Source: CALCTE01 sp045585835 (GTDB taxonomy: Bacteria; Bacillota; Clostridia; Oscillospirales; CAG-272). Taken from it: a stretch of 64,000 nt of DNA. Made by a program: the position numbers and the translations under genes. The notes beneath the pieces are model-generated. The model was not told the DNA's origin, ran no database searches, and worked only from the letters and a program-made list of their open reading frames with translations. Location: the NCBI GenBank assembly GCA_045585835.1, contig JAZMZG010000017.1:62001-126000 (forward strand). The letters run 5' to 3'. Each line of letters starts with the position of its first letter. The stretch's first letter is position 1. Below, in pieces: positions 8,858 through 16,493 of the stretch.

Positions 8858-9034
8858 TTACTTAAACTTACGCTTTCTTGCTGCTTCGGACTTCTTCTTG
8901 CGCTTTACGCTGGGCTTCTCGTAGTGCTCTCTTTTACGGAGCTCGCTGAGAACGCCGCTCTTTGCGCACTGTCTCTTAAATCTTCTGAGAGCGCTGTCCA
9001 AAGACTCGTTTTCTTTTACTCTGATTTCTGCCAC
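8858..9034 (-). CDS. rpsU: 30S ribosomal protein S21
   Basis: A 58-residue basic protein of the small subunit. VAEIRVKENESLDSALRRFK is the conserved S21 N-terminus, and the Lys/Arg-rich tail (KRKKKSEAARKRKFK) contacts rRNA. The start is a GTG at 9032-9034 seven bases after GGAGGGAGGG; upstream in-frame residues would run through that ribosome site and are rejected. A consensus promoter lies about 70 bases upstream. Confidence 0.93.
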   Translation of the reverse strand: MAEIRVKENESLDSALRRFKRQCAKSGVLSELRKREHYEKPSVKRKKKSEAARKRKFK

Positions 9035-9101
9035 TTTATATCCCTCCCTCCGCATTTGCAGGGGTAAATCTGTAAATTTGTCCCATTAAAAGAACATAGG
9101 T

Positions 9102-9130
9102 ATTCTATCACGTTTTTTATACTAAGTCAA
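9102..9130 (-). promoter_or_regulatory. Promoter for rpsU
   Basis: Minus strand TTGACT (9125-9130), 17 bases, TAGAAT (9102-9107). Confidence 0.7.
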
Positions 9131-9161
9131 TATGTTTTTCAAACATTTTTTCATTTTTCTA

Positions 9162-9190
9162 TTGACATATCGGCAGTATTTAAGTATAAT
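9162..9190 (+). promoter_or_regulatory. Consensus promoter for tRNA-Gln
   Basis: TTGACA at 9162-9167, 17 bases, TATAAT at 9185-9190; a perfect sigma-A consensus 20 bases before the tRNA. Confidence 0.9.
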
Positions 9191-9209
9191 AGCACAGTAC
9201 GGTGAATAT

Positions 9210-9285
9210 TGGGATGTAGCCAAGCGGCAAGGCATCAGACTTTGACTCTGACATTCCGATGGTTCGAGTCCATCCATCCCAGCCA
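9210..9285 (+). tRNA. tRNA-Gln (anticodon TTG)
   Basis: Cloverleaf read by eye. The acceptor TGGGATG (9210-9216) pairs with CATCCCA (9275-9281). The anticodon stem TCAGA/TCTGA encloses CTTTGAC with TTG at its centre, and the T arm is GATGG-TTCGAGT-CCATC. The discriminator G is followed by an encoded CCA. It is a lone tRNA gene with its own promoter and terminator. Confidence 0.95.
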
Positions 9286-9317
9286 AAAATCCGAAAGCCT
9301 TTGCTTTCGGATTTTTT
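9286..9317 (+). terminator. Terminator of tRNA-Gln
   Basis: Stem AAAATCCGAAAGC / GCTTTCGGATTTT with a four-base loop and a T6 tract. Confidence 0.88.
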
Positions 9318-9320
9318 ATT

Positions 9321-9481
9321 TGTGTCGCAGGCACAACATCATTTGAGCTTTAGCTCAACTTCATCGCCGCTTTATGCGGCACAAATAAACGATGTTACGC
9401 CTAAGGCGTAAATGAAGTTGCACTTTGTGCAAATGAAGTGATGCTTCGCATCAATGAAGTTGCGCTTCGCGCAAATGAAAA
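9321..9481. repeat. Array of seven short hairpins with AATGAAGT-type linkers
   Basis: Directly after the tRNA terminator lie seven small inverted repeats with 5-6 bp stems and 2-5 base loops: 9321-9335, 9344-9357, 9366-9380, 9397-9409, 9419-9431, 9440-9452 and 9461-9473. Stem sequences differ from unit to unit (for example TGCAC/GTGCA, GATGC/GCATC, TGCGC/GCGCA), each compensated on the other arm. The eight-base linkers are nearly constant: AATGAAGT on the right, and its reverse-complement type ACATCATT/ACTTCATC on the left. The whole array is therefore roughly mirror-symmetric about the hairpin at 9366-9380. It encodes nothing recognisable. Confidence 0.8.
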
Positions 9482-9486
9482 TAAAA

Positions 9487-9513
9487 GACCTCGCCTTCAG
9501 TGAAGGCAAGGTC
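9487..9513 (-). terminator. Terminator after ferritin operon
   Basis: Stem GACCT-c-GCCTTCA / TGAAGGC-a-AGGTC with a T-rich tract on the minus strand. Confidence 0.75.
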
Positions 9514-9522
9514 ATTTTATTT

Positions 9523-10032
9523 TTACAACACGAGTGACGGTGCGGTATATACTCTGCCTGCAAGCTCTTGGTTAAGCATATAAAGGCTCTTGGGGTCTGT
9601 ACCGAAAAGCTCCATCTTCGTTATCATATCCTTTGCATTCGTTTCCTCCTCACCCTGCTCCTTTACGAACCAATCAAGAAACTGCATAGTGCGGAAATCC
9701 TTTACGTCGTATGCTGCGGCGTAGATATCGTTTATAAGCGAGGTCACGTACTTTTCGTGCTCAAGTCCCGCTTTTAAAACGTCGATATGCTCCGAAAATT
9801 CTTTGTCGGGTTTTGCTATCGCGTCAAGGGTAACAACTTGATCCTCATTTTGAAGATAAGTATAAAAGAGCATCGCATGATCCCTCTCCTCTTGCGCTTG
9901 GATATAATACCAATTTGCAAAGCCGTCAAGCCCGACTCTCTTAAAATAGTTTGAAAAATCGAGATAAAGGTATGCAGAGTAAAACTCCTTATTGATCTGT
10001 GCGTTTAAAAGCTCATGTACTTTTGCGTTCAT
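9523..10032 (-). CDS. ftnA: Non-haem ferritin
   Basis: A 169-residue iron-storage protein that oxidises Fe(II) and stores it in a 24-mer shell. The diiron ferroxidase residues are in NKEFYSAYLYLDFSNYF (first Glu) and QAQEERDHAM (Glu-x-x-His), with FVKEQGEEETN supplying the last ligands. The start at 10032 follows AAGGAGGATATT; the longer in-frame extension overlaps the end of the flavodiiron gene and is rejected. It is the last gene of a four-gene operon, and pairing with an O2-reducing enzyme suggests joint defence against iron/oxygen chemistry. Confidence 0.93.
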   Translation of the reverse strand: MNAKVHELLNAQINKEFYSAYLYLDFSNYFKRVGLDGFANWYYIQAQEERDHAMLFYTYLQNEDQVVTLDAIAKPDKEFSEHIDVLKAGLEHEKYVTSLINDIYAAAYDVKDFRTMQFLDWFVKEQGEEETNAKDMITKMELFGTDPKSLYMLNQELAGRVYTAPSLVL

Positions 10033-10048
10033 AATATCCTCCTTAAAT

Positions 10049-11839
10049 TTATTGTATTTTTTCGAAATCGGATGCGGGGTGCTTGCAAAGCGGGCAAATA
10101 TAATCATCGGGAAGTGTATCCCCCTCGTATACGTAGCCGCATATCTTGCAAACGTAGCCTTTTTTGCCCTCCGTCTTGGGTTTGGGCTTGACGTTTGACT
10201 GATAGTAGCTATAGGTCATCGTCTCCTTATCGGATATGACTCTCGATTCTGTTACGGCGCAGATAAACATACCGTGGGTATCGAGGTCAACGTACTGCTC
10301 TACCTTGAGTGACATAAATGCGTTTATATATCTTGGGAGGAACACAAGTCCGTTGTCGCTTCGAAGCGGCGTACAGTCTGCAAATTTATCCTTATTTCTT
10401 CCGCTTACAAACCCGAATGCCTCAAATACCGAGAAGGGCGCTTCTGTCGAAAGGCAGTTTATGTTCATTTTGCCCGTTTGCTTTATGACGTGATGCGAAT
10501 AATTGTCCTTATTTATCGTCACGGCAATTCTGTTTGGAGTGCTCGTTACTTGGGTTACGGTATTTACGATAAGTCCGTTATCCTTCTTGCCGTCATTTGA
10601 CGTCACAACGTAAAGACCGTAGCCTATCTTGAACATCGCCGAAAGGTCATTCTTATTTGCGGTATCGTCACGTCTTGCAAGGTATTCCTTGCAAAGCTCC
10701 TCTGCCATAGCTTCAAGCTGTGCAGAGCTTTCATCGTTTAAAGCGGAGCGTATCTTGACGGCTGTTTCGGTAAAGCTTATATTACTTGACTTTGCAAACA
10801 TCTCACGCATAATCTTTGCCGCAAGAGGAGCCCAGCTTCCGTTTTCGATAAGTGCAACCGTGCGGTTTTGGAAGTTTCTCTCGGTGAGGTGATGGATAAA
10901 GTCACGCATGAACGGGAAAATGCCCGCATTATAGGTCGTGGTTGCCAAAACGAGCTTTCCGTAGCGGAATGCATCTGCGACAGCCTGTGCCATATCGCAC
11001 CTTGCAAGGTCGTGTACCACTACCTTGGGACAGCCGTTTACAGTGAGCTTTTCGGCAAGTTTTAAAACCGCCTTCTTCGTGTTGCCGTATACAGACGTAT
11101 ATGCGATAACTATGCCGTCTTCCTCTACCTGATAGCTTGACCACGTGTTATAAAGTCCAAGATAGTAGCCGAGATTATCCGAAAGCACGGGTCCGTGAAG
11201 CGGACATATCTTCTCGATATCCAAAGCCGCCGCTTTTTTAAGAAGCGCTTGTACCTGTGCGCCGTATTTTCCGACGATACCGATATAGTAGCGTCTTGCT
11301 TCGTCCGCCCACGCCTCGTCTGCGTTAAGGTCGCCGAATTTGCCAAAGCCGTCTGCGGAAAAGAGCACCTTGTCGTAAGAGTCATAGGTAACTATGACCT
11401 CAGGCCAATGCACCATCGGTGCGGTAACAAACGTAAGAACGTGTTTTCCGAGCGAAAGGGTATCCCCCTCTCCGACAACTATTCTTCTGTCTTCAAACTC
11501 CGTACCGAAAAAGTTTTTCATCATCGCAAAGGCTTTTTGCGAGGAAACTATTACGGTATCGGGATATGCTTTCAAAAACGTTACAATATTTGCCGAGTGG
11601 TCGGGCTCCATGTGCTGTACAACAAGATAATCGGGCTTTCTTTCACCGAGCGTATTTTGTATATTGTCGAGCCATTCGTGTCCAAAGGATGCATCAACCG
11701 TATCCATTACAGCTATCTTCTCGTCGATTATCGCATAGGAATTATAGGATATTCCGTTTGGTATGGCATACTGCCCTTCGAAAAGGTCGGTCTTTCTGTC
11801 GTTTACGCCGATGTATCTGATGTCGTTTGTAATTTTCAT
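10049..11839 (-). CDS. Flavodiiron protein fused to flavin reductase and rubredoxin domains
   Basis: A 596-residue multidomain A-type flavoprotein that in homologues reduces O2 to water and/or NO to N2O. The first ~250 residues are a beta-lactamase-fold diiron domain with ligands H76, E78, D80 and H81 in QHMEPDHSAN. The next ~145 are flavodoxin-like (YTSVYGNTKK). Residues ~405-555 resemble an NAD(P)H:flavin reductase-type domain, and the C-terminus is a rubredoxin (YVCKICGYVYEG, CPLCKHP). The fusion would let the protein take electrons from NAD(P)H without separate partners. It lies 16 bases upstream of ftnA and 21 downstream of the Fe-S protein. Confidence 0.92.
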   Translation of the reverse strand: MKITNDIRYIGVNDRKTDLFEGQYAIPNGISYNSYAIIDEKIAVMDTVDASFGHEWLDNIQNTLGERKPDYLVVQHMEPDHSANIVTFLKAYPDTVIVSSQKAFAMMKNFFGTEFEDRRIVVGEGDTLSLGKHVLTFVTAPMVHWPEVIVTYDSYDKVLFSADGFGKFGDLNADEAWADEARRYYIGIVGKYGAQVQALLKKAAALDIEKICPLHGPVLSDNLGYYLGLYNTWSSYQVEEDGIVIAYTSVYGNTKKAVLKLAEKLTVNGCPKVVVHDLARCDMAQAVADAFRYGKLVLATTTYNAGIFPFMRDFIHHLTERNFQNRTVALIENGSWAPLAAKIMREMFAKSSNISFTETAVKIRSALNDESSAQLEAMAEELCKEYLARRDDTANKNDLSAMFKIGYGLYVVTSNDGKKDNGLIVNTVTQVTSTPNRIAVTINKDNYSHHVIKQTGKMNINCLSTEAPFSVFEAFGFVSGRNKDKFADCTPLRSDNGLVFLPRYINAFMSLKVEQYVDLDTHGMFICAVTESRVISDKETMTYSYYQSNVKPKPKTEGKKGYVCKICGYVYEGDTLPDDYICPLCKHPASDFEKIQ

Positions 11840-11860
11840 ATAGATATCCTCACTTATTAT

Positions 11861-12538
11861 TTATTCAAGTATCATTCCGTCCGTGCTTATCGTAACGACC
11901 TGCCACGGTATAAACTTTCCGCTTCTTTGGAGTGCCGTTTTTACCGCATTTTCAAGTCCTGCACAGCAAGGCACTTCCATTCTTACTATTTTGACGCTTC
12001 TTATATCGTTATTTTTGATTATCTGTGTGAGCTTCTCGCTGTAGTCACAATTATCAAGCTTGGGGCAGCCTATAAGCGTTATGCGGTTTCTTATGAATTC
12101 GTTATGGAAATTGCCGTATGCGTATGCGGTGCAATCTGCGGCAACAAGTAGGTCTGCGCCGTCAAAATACGGTGCGCTTATGGGCACGAGCTTTATTTGG
12201 CATGGCCATTGGGAAAGCATACTCGGACATTTTGCGGCGGGCGGCTGCTTTTCCCTTTTTATCATTTTTGAACTGGTACCGGGGCATGCGCACGGCGTTT
12301 TTTCGTTTTTTGATTTTGCTACCGCCTCCGAATCATATGCGGGCGCTTCCCTTTCCTCAAACGATATTGCGCCCGTCGGACAAGCGGGAAGGCAATCACC
12401 GAGTCCGTCACAGTAATTTTCGCGTGTAAGCTTTGCTTTGCCGTTTATCATTTCTATTGCGCCTTCGTGACAAGCGTTTGCACAAGCGGCGCATCCGTTG
12501 CATTTTTCTTCGTCTATCTTTATTATCCTTCTTACCAT
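11861..12538 (-). CDS. Two-[4Fe-4S] ferredoxin-domain protein with C-terminal cysteine domain
   Basis: A 225-residue protein. The N-terminal 65 residues hold two [4Fe-4S] motifs, CNGCAACANACHEGAI and CDGLGDCLPACPTGAI; the second has an extra residue between the first cysteines. The rest contains scattered cysteines (CACPG, CPS, GCPKLDNC, VPCCAGLE) that could bind another metal or accept electrons. Homologues are annotated only as 4Fe-4S binding proteins, and the reaction is not known. Its position between a dehydrogenase and the flavodiiron gene suggests an electron carrier for oxygen or NO detoxification. Confidence 0.8.
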   Translation of the reverse strand: MVRRIIKIDEEKCNGCAACANACHEGAIEMINGKAKLTRENYCDGLGDCLPACPTGAISFEEREAPAYDSEAVAKSKNEKTPCACPGTSSKMIKREKQPPAAKCPSMLSQWPCQIKLVPISAPYFDGADLLVAADCTAYAYGNFHNEFIRNRITLIGCPKLDNCDYSEKLTQIIKNNDIRSVKIVRMEVPCCAGLENAVKTALQRSGKFIPWQVVTISTDGMILE

Positions 12539-12554
12539 TTGCTCCTCCTTTTAT

Positions 12555-13589
12555 TTAAAAGCATTTACCGCTTTTGCAATCCTTCGTTTCTCCTCCCCTG
12601 TAGCAAAGCTCGTTTTCGCACTGACCTTTTTCCGTAAAAGTAATGAGATTCTTCACCGTAGTTTCAGCGATATTTTCAAGCGCCTCTTGCGTTAAGAAGG
12701 CTTGGTGAGAGGTAACTATAACGTTCGGCATCGAAATAAGTCTTGCCAAAACATCATCTTCAACGATGTGTCCGGAATTATCGTTGAAAAACAGCTCGGA
12801 CTCCTCCTCGTATACGTCAAGGCACGCTGCTCCAACCTTGCGTGATTTTATCGCCGCAACCAGAGCTTCGGCATCGACTAAAGCGCCTCTTGACGTGTTT
12901 ATAAGCACTACGCCCTTTTTGCATTTTTCAAGGCTTTCGGCGTTTATCATATGATAAGTTTCTTCATTAAGCGGAAGGTGGAGCGAGATAACGTCGCTTT
13001 TTTCGAAAAGCTCCGAAAGCTCTGTGTATCTTACCCTCTCTCCGTCTTGAAAATCTTTTACGGGGAATTTATCGTAGGCAAGCACGTTCATTCCAAAGCC
13101 CTTGCATATATCAGCAAATACTCTGCCTATCTTACCCGTACCGATAATGCCTACGGTCTTCCCGTGAAGGTCAAATCCCGTAAGGCCCGCAAGGCTGAAA
13201 TTAAAATCCTTCGACCTTATATACGCCTTGTGTATCCTTCTTACAGACGTCAGCAAAAGCGCCATCGCATGCTCCGCTACCGCATAGGGTGAATATGCGG
13301 GCACCCTCAATACGTGAAGCTTTCCCAAAGCATATTCCATATCGACGTTGTTAAAGCCTGCGCATCTCAATAAAACAATCTTTATGCCCGCTTTGCACAG
13401 CTTGTCTATTACAGCTCGGTCTACGGTGTCGTTTACGAATATGCATACGCCGTCGTATCCGTTTGCAAGCTCCGCCGTGTCTTCGCTAAGCTTCGTTTCA
13501 AAATATTTAAACGTCACTCCATACTCTTTTCCGTATTTGTCAAATGACGGGATATCGTACGGTTTTGTGTCAAAAAAAGTAATTTTCAT
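12555..13589 (-). CDS. ldhA: D-lactate dehydrogenase (2-hydroxyacid dehydrogenase family)
   Basis: A 344-residue NAD-dependent enzyme reducing pyruvate to D-lactate. The Rossmann motif is GKTVGIIGTGKIGR. The catalytic arginine lies in NTSRGALVD and the catalytic histidine in TSHQAFLT, the latter pattern favouring fermentative D-LDH over other 2-hydroxyacid dehydrogenases. The C-terminus is Cys-rich (CKSGKC), which is unusual. The start at 13589 follows AAGGTGG. It heads the four-gene operon with the Fe-S, flavodiiron and ferritin genes, so it may help reset NADH when oxygen blocks normal fermentation. Confidence 0.87.
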   Translation of the reverse strand: MKITFFDTKPYDIPSFDKYGKEYGVTFKYFETKLSEDTAELANGYDGVCIFVNDTVDRAVIDKLCKAGIKIVLLRCAGFNNVDMEYALGKLHVLRVPAYSPYAVAEHAMALLLTSVRRIHKAYIRSKDFNFSLAGLTGFDLHGKTVGIIGTGKIGRVFADICKGFGMNVLAYDKFPVKDFQDGERVRYTELSELFEKSDVISLHLPLNEETYHMINAESLEKCKKGVVLINTSRGALVDAEALVAAIKSRKVGAACLDVYEEESELFFNDNSGHIVEDDVLARLISMPNVIVTSHQAFLTQEALENIAETTVKNLITFTEKGQCENELCYRGGETKDCKSGKCF

Positions 13590-13601
13590 AAGTTTACCAC
13601 C

Positions 13602-13630
13602 TTGATTTTGTAATTTAATTATAGTACAAT
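13602..13630 (+). promoter_or_regulatory. Promoter for the Crp/Fnr regulator gene
   Basis: TTGATT at 13602-13607, 17 bases, TACAAT at 13625-13630; predicted start near 13637. Confidence 0.65.
13618..13623 (-). promoter_or_regulatory. -10 element of the ldhA operon
   Basis: Minus-strand TATAAT with no good -35 (CATATT-like). This is what an activator-dependent promoter would look like; predicted start near 13611. Confidence 0.55.
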
Positions 13631-13644
13631 GAATTGGGAAAATA

Positions 13645-13660
13645 TGTTGAATTTTCAACA
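13645..13660. promoter_or_regulatory. Palindromic Crp/Fnr-type operator
   Basis: TGTTGAA-TT-TTCAACA, a perfect 7-bp inverted repeat. Its centre lies 41.5 bases upstream of the predicted ldhA-operon start and just downstream of the predicted start of the regulator gene. Confidence 0.6.
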
Positions 13661-13672
13661 AAAAGGAGAAAA

Positions 13673-14338
13673 ATGGAAAAATATTTTGATATTTTGAAAA
13701 AATGTTCCCTCTTTGACTGTGTTGACAAGGACTCTCTTTTTGTAATGCTCAAATGTCTTAATGCAAAAGTGGAAGCATTCGATAAAAAATATACTGTCAT
13801 CGCAGAGGGCGGTGCGGCAAAATACATAGGCATAGTTCTTTCGGGAAGCGTCGTAATGACGCGTACAGACTATTACGGCAACAGAAGTTTTCTTGCGCGT
13901 TTCGGGCAAGGCGAAATATTTTCGGAGGTCTTTGCGTGCTCTGAGATTGATACTGTACCCGTTTGCTTTACTGCCGATGAAAAAAGCGAGATAATGCTCA
14001 TCGGCAGCGACCATATACTTCATACTTGTTCAAATAACTGTACGTTTCACAAGCAGCTTATTTTCAACTTGATGAAAAATATAGCCTCAAAAGCACTCGT
14101 GTTTCATCAAAAGATAGAGATAATCTCAAAGCGTACAACGAGGTCAAAGCTTATGGCTTATCTTACTATGTGTGCAAAAAAATCAAAAAATAACGTTTTT
14201 GAAATAGAATTTGACCGTCAAGAGCTTGCGGATTATTTGGAGGTCGACAGAAGCGGACTTTCCGCAGAAATAAGCAAGCTTCGGAGCGAAGGCGTGTTAA
14301 ATTGTCAAAAAAATCGCTTCGAACTGTATTTGACGTGA
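13673..14338 (+). CDS. Crp/Fnr-family transcriptional regulator
   Basis: A 221-residue regulator with an N-terminal cyclic-nucleotide-binding-fold domain (GIVLSGSVVMTRTDYYGN, ARFGQGEIFSE), a long dimer helix, and a C-terminal winged helix with recognition region FDRQELADYLEVDRSGLS. Several cysteines occur (residues 11, 16 and 28, and a CSNNC pair near residue 120), so a metal or redox ligand is possible, but the classic FNR spacing is not evident. The start at 13673 follows AAAAGGAG. It is divergent from the ldhA-flavodiiron-ferritin operon across a single palindrome, so it most likely controls that operon and itself. Confidence 0.85.
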   Translation: MEKYFDILKKCSLFDCVDKDSLFVMLKCLNAKVEAFDKKYTVIAEGGAAKYIGIVLSGSVVMTRTDYYGNRSFLARFGQGEIFSEVFACSEIDTVPVCFTADEKSEIMLIGSDHILHTCSNNCTFHKQLIFNLMKNIASKALVFHQKIEIISKRTTRSKLMAYLTMCAKKSKNNVFEIEFDRQELADYLEVDRSGLSAEISKLRSEGVLNCQKNRFELYLT

Positions 14339-14367
14339 TTGACATAGCTTTGGTGCGGTGATATAAT
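14339..14367 (+). promoter_or_regulatory. Promoter for the queuosine-precursor transporter operon
   Basis: TTGACA at 14339-14344, 17 bases, TATAAT at 14362-14367. The -35 overlaps the stop codon region of the regulator gene. Confidence 0.85.
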
Positions 14368-14374
14368 AGCTTTA

Positions 14375-14416
14375 AGACAGTTCGTGACCATCCTGTCTAT
14401 AATTAAAACTACGGAG
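14375..14416 (+). promoter_or_regulatory. preQ1-I riboswitch
   Basis: P1 is AGACAG (14375-14380) with CTGTCT (14393-14398). The loop TTCGTGACCATC matches the conserved UUC...ACC pattern of class I preQ1 aptamers, and the A-rich tail ends AAAACTA just before CGGAG. The loop CGTG can pair with TACG in the tail, closing the pseudoknot over the first bases of the ribosome site. This predicts translational repression by preQ1. The downstream gene is a YhhQ/VUT transporter, the expected target. Confidence 0.85.
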
Positions 14417-14422
14417 ATTATT

Positions 14423-15148
14423 ATGAATAATAACAAGAAAAGCGTTTTCGGCGAGCTTTCGCTGCTTATTCGCTGTGTGCCGACTACGGCGCTCGTTTTG
14501 CTTATAATAACGGTGTTTTCAATGAACCTATTGGCAAACAAGAGTATAGACACCGGCTCGCAGATTTTCGTTCTTGACTGCGGTATGCTTGTATCTTGGG
14601 TCGCTTTTTTGATACTTGACGTGCTTACAAAGCACTTCGGACCAAGGGCAGCAACTCTTTTGTCGGTTTTTGCGACTGCGGTAAACCTCATCGTGTGTAT
14701 CGTATTTTTTCTCGTAAGTCTCGTTCCGGGTACTTGGGGGCAAGCTGATACAGAAAATGCAAAGATAATAAACGATGCGCTTGATAAGACCTTCGGCGGC
14801 TCTTGGTACGTAATTTTGGGGAGTGCGGCGGCCTTCCTCGTTTCGTCGATCGTAAATAATTTCGTAAATCATTTCATCGGCAAAGCCTTCAAAAAGCAAG
14901 ACGGTATGCGTGTATTTTTACTTCGCTCATACGTTTCGACCGCATTGGGACAATTTGCAGACAACCTCGTTTTTGCTCTCTTGGTCAGCCGTGCTTTCTT
15001 CGGATGGACTTTTTTACAATGCGTCGTTTGCGCCGCTTTCGGAATGGCAACAGAGCTTTTATGCGAGGGCGTATTTGCGCCGCTTGGATATAAGATATGC
15101 AAGTCTTGGCGTAAAAACAACGTAGGAGGAGAGTACATAAACAGATGA
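14423..15148 (+). CDS. Queuosine-precursor transporter (YhhQ/VUT family)
   Basis: A 241-residue integral membrane protein with about six hydrophobic helices, of the VUT/YhhQ family whose studied members take up preQ0 or preQ1. The C-terminal signature STALGQFADNLVFALLV, with conserved Gly-Gln and Asp, matches the family. It is larger than the typical ~220 residues because of a polar loop (TWGQADTENAKIINDALDKT). The ATG at 14423 follows the riboswitch and GGAG site. It is the first of four closely spaced genes, and it implies that the cell salvages queuosine precursors; queG at 36.3 kb fits. Confidence 0.88.
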   Translation: MNNNKKSVFGELSLLIRCVPTTALVLLIITVFSMNLLANKSIDTGSQIFVLDCGMLVSWVAFLILDVLTKHFGPRAATLLSVFATAVNLIVCIVFFLVSLVPGTWGQADTENAKIINDALDKTFGGSWYVILGSAAAFLVSSIVNNFVNHFIGKAFKKQDGMRVFLLRSYVSTALGQFADNLVFALLVSRAFFGWTFLQCVVCAAFGMATELLCEGVFAPLGYKICKSWRKNNVGGEYINR

Positions 15149-15792
15149 AAATTCTTATAACGGGCACATCAAAAGGTATCGGCAAGGCGATAGCCGAGGA
15201 ATTTTTAAGTAATGGCCACAACGTCATCGGAATCGATATTCTCCCCGCCTCTGTCACCTCAAATAATTATACCCATTTTAAGACGGATATATTAAACGGA
15301 AATCTTCCCGAAATCGACGGAGTCGAGATACTCATAAACAATGCGGGCGTACAGGACAGCGGAAACGATATAGACGTAAATTTGAAAGCTACGATTCGCA
15401 TAACGGAAAAATACGGCTTTCAAGGCTCAATAAAAAGTATACTCTTTATCGCCTCGGCGAGCGGCTCTACGGGTGCGGAATTCCCCGAATACGCCGCAAG
15501 TAAGGGCGGAGTTATAGCATATATGAAAAACGTCGCTCTGCGCTCGGCAAAGGGCAAGGTTACGGTAAACAGCCTATCTCCCGGAGGAGTCTTAACGGCG
15601 CTTAACGAGCACGTTATAAACGACCCTGTACTTTGGGAAAAGGTGCTTGACGAATCCCTTTTGGGAAAATGGGCAAGTGCGCAAGAAATTGCAAAATGGG
15701 CGTATTTTTTGACGGTCGTAAACAAATCAATGACCGCACAGGATTTACTTATTGACAACGGCGAAGCCGCAAAATCTAATTTTATTTGGTAA
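15145..15792 (+). CDS. Short-chain dehydrogenase/reductase
   Basis: A 215-residue NAD(P)-dependent oxidoreductase. TGTSKGIGKAIAEEF binds the cofactor pyrophosphate, LINNAG stabilises the central sheet, and the catalytic Ser-Tyr-Lys set is seen in IASASGS and YAASKGG. NSLSPGGVLTAL follows as in classical SDRs. It is shorter than the usual ~250 residues, mainly between strands 3 and 4. The start overlaps the transporter stop (ATGA), so the two are co-translated, but nothing links the substrate to queuosine. Confidence 0.88.
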   Translation: MKILITGTSKGIGKAIAEEFLSNGHNVIGIDILPASVTSNNYTHFKTDILNGNLPEIDGVEILINNAGVQDSGNDIDVNLKATIRITEKYGFQGSIKSILFIASASGSTGAEFPEYAASKGGVIAYMKNVALRSAKGKVTVNSLSPGGVLTALNEHVINDPVLWEKVLDESLLGKWASAQEIAKWAYFLTVVNKSMTAQDLLIDNGEAAKSNFIW

Positions 15793-15807
15793 GATAAGGA
15801 AAGTATT

Positions 15808-16479
15808 ATGTTTAAAAACAAGACTTTTGCATTTTTGGGAGACAGCATCACTTTAGGCTATGCACTCGAGGACAGAACAAACAGATTTGCAACCGTACTT
15901 TCAAAAAGACTCGGTGCAATTGAGGAAAACTACGGTATAACCGGCACGCTCGTTGCAAGGGCGGGCCTTAGCAGAGATAACGGCACCTCCTATATTGCGA
16001 GGATACAGAATACGGATAATGACGAATATGCAGTCGTTTTCGGCGGAACGAATGATTATTTCTGGAGCGATATGCCTATTTGCCCTGACGGTGAAAGTGA
16101 CGACGTGGGATATTTCACCGTAGCCTTGGAAAAAATATGCGCTCACCTTTTGGAGCACCACGAAAAAAATAAGATACTTATAGTTACCCCCTACCCTCAC
16201 CACGGCATCGGAAACTTTAAGGGCGGTGCCGACTTTAAAGATAAAAGCGAGCACGATACAAGTGACTTAAACTTCAACGGCTACTGTATCGGGGACTATG
16301 CACAAAAGACCGTCGAGATCGCAAATAAGTTTGGGATACCCGTGCTTGACCTTTATACGAATTCCGATTTCGATTGGAAAAAATATACCGTTGACGGCTG
16401 TCACCCGAATAATGACGGGCACCTTTGGCTTGCCGATAAAATTGAGAAAAAGCTATACGAAATTGCAAATAACCGATAA
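15808..16479 (+). CDS. SGNH/GDSL-family hydrolase
   Basis: A 223-residue cytoplasmic esterase-like protein without a signal peptide. The nucleophile block is FLGDSITLGYAL, block III is FGGTNDYFW (Gly/Asn oxyanion residues), and the catalytic Asp-x-x-His is in VDGCHPNNDGH. Substrates of this family include lipids, acetylated sugars and thioesters, so the specificity is open. It sits 15 bases after the SDR gene and 14 before mgsA. Confidence 0.85.
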   Translation: MFKNKTFAFLGDSITLGYALEDRTNRFATVLSKRLGAIEENYGITGTLVARAGLSRDNGTSYIARIQNTDNDEYAVVFGGTNDYFWSDMPICPDGESDDVGYFTVALEKICAHLLEHHEKNKILIVTPYPHHGIGNFKGGADFKDKSEHDTSDLNFNGYCIGDYAQKTVEIANKFGIPVLDLYTNSDFDWKKYTVDGCHPNNDGHLWLADKIEKKLYEIANNR

Positions 16480-16493
16480 ACAAGGAGAATTAA

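Noticed and set aside
9321..9481. CRISPR array
   Set aside because: The units are short hairpins with different stems and eight-base linkers; there are no 28-37 base identical repeats, no spacers and no cas genes.
11195..12151. Open frame of about 318 codons opposite the flavodiiron and Fe-S genes
   Set aside because: Overlaps two clear genes on the other strand, crosses their boundary and has no motif or start signal.
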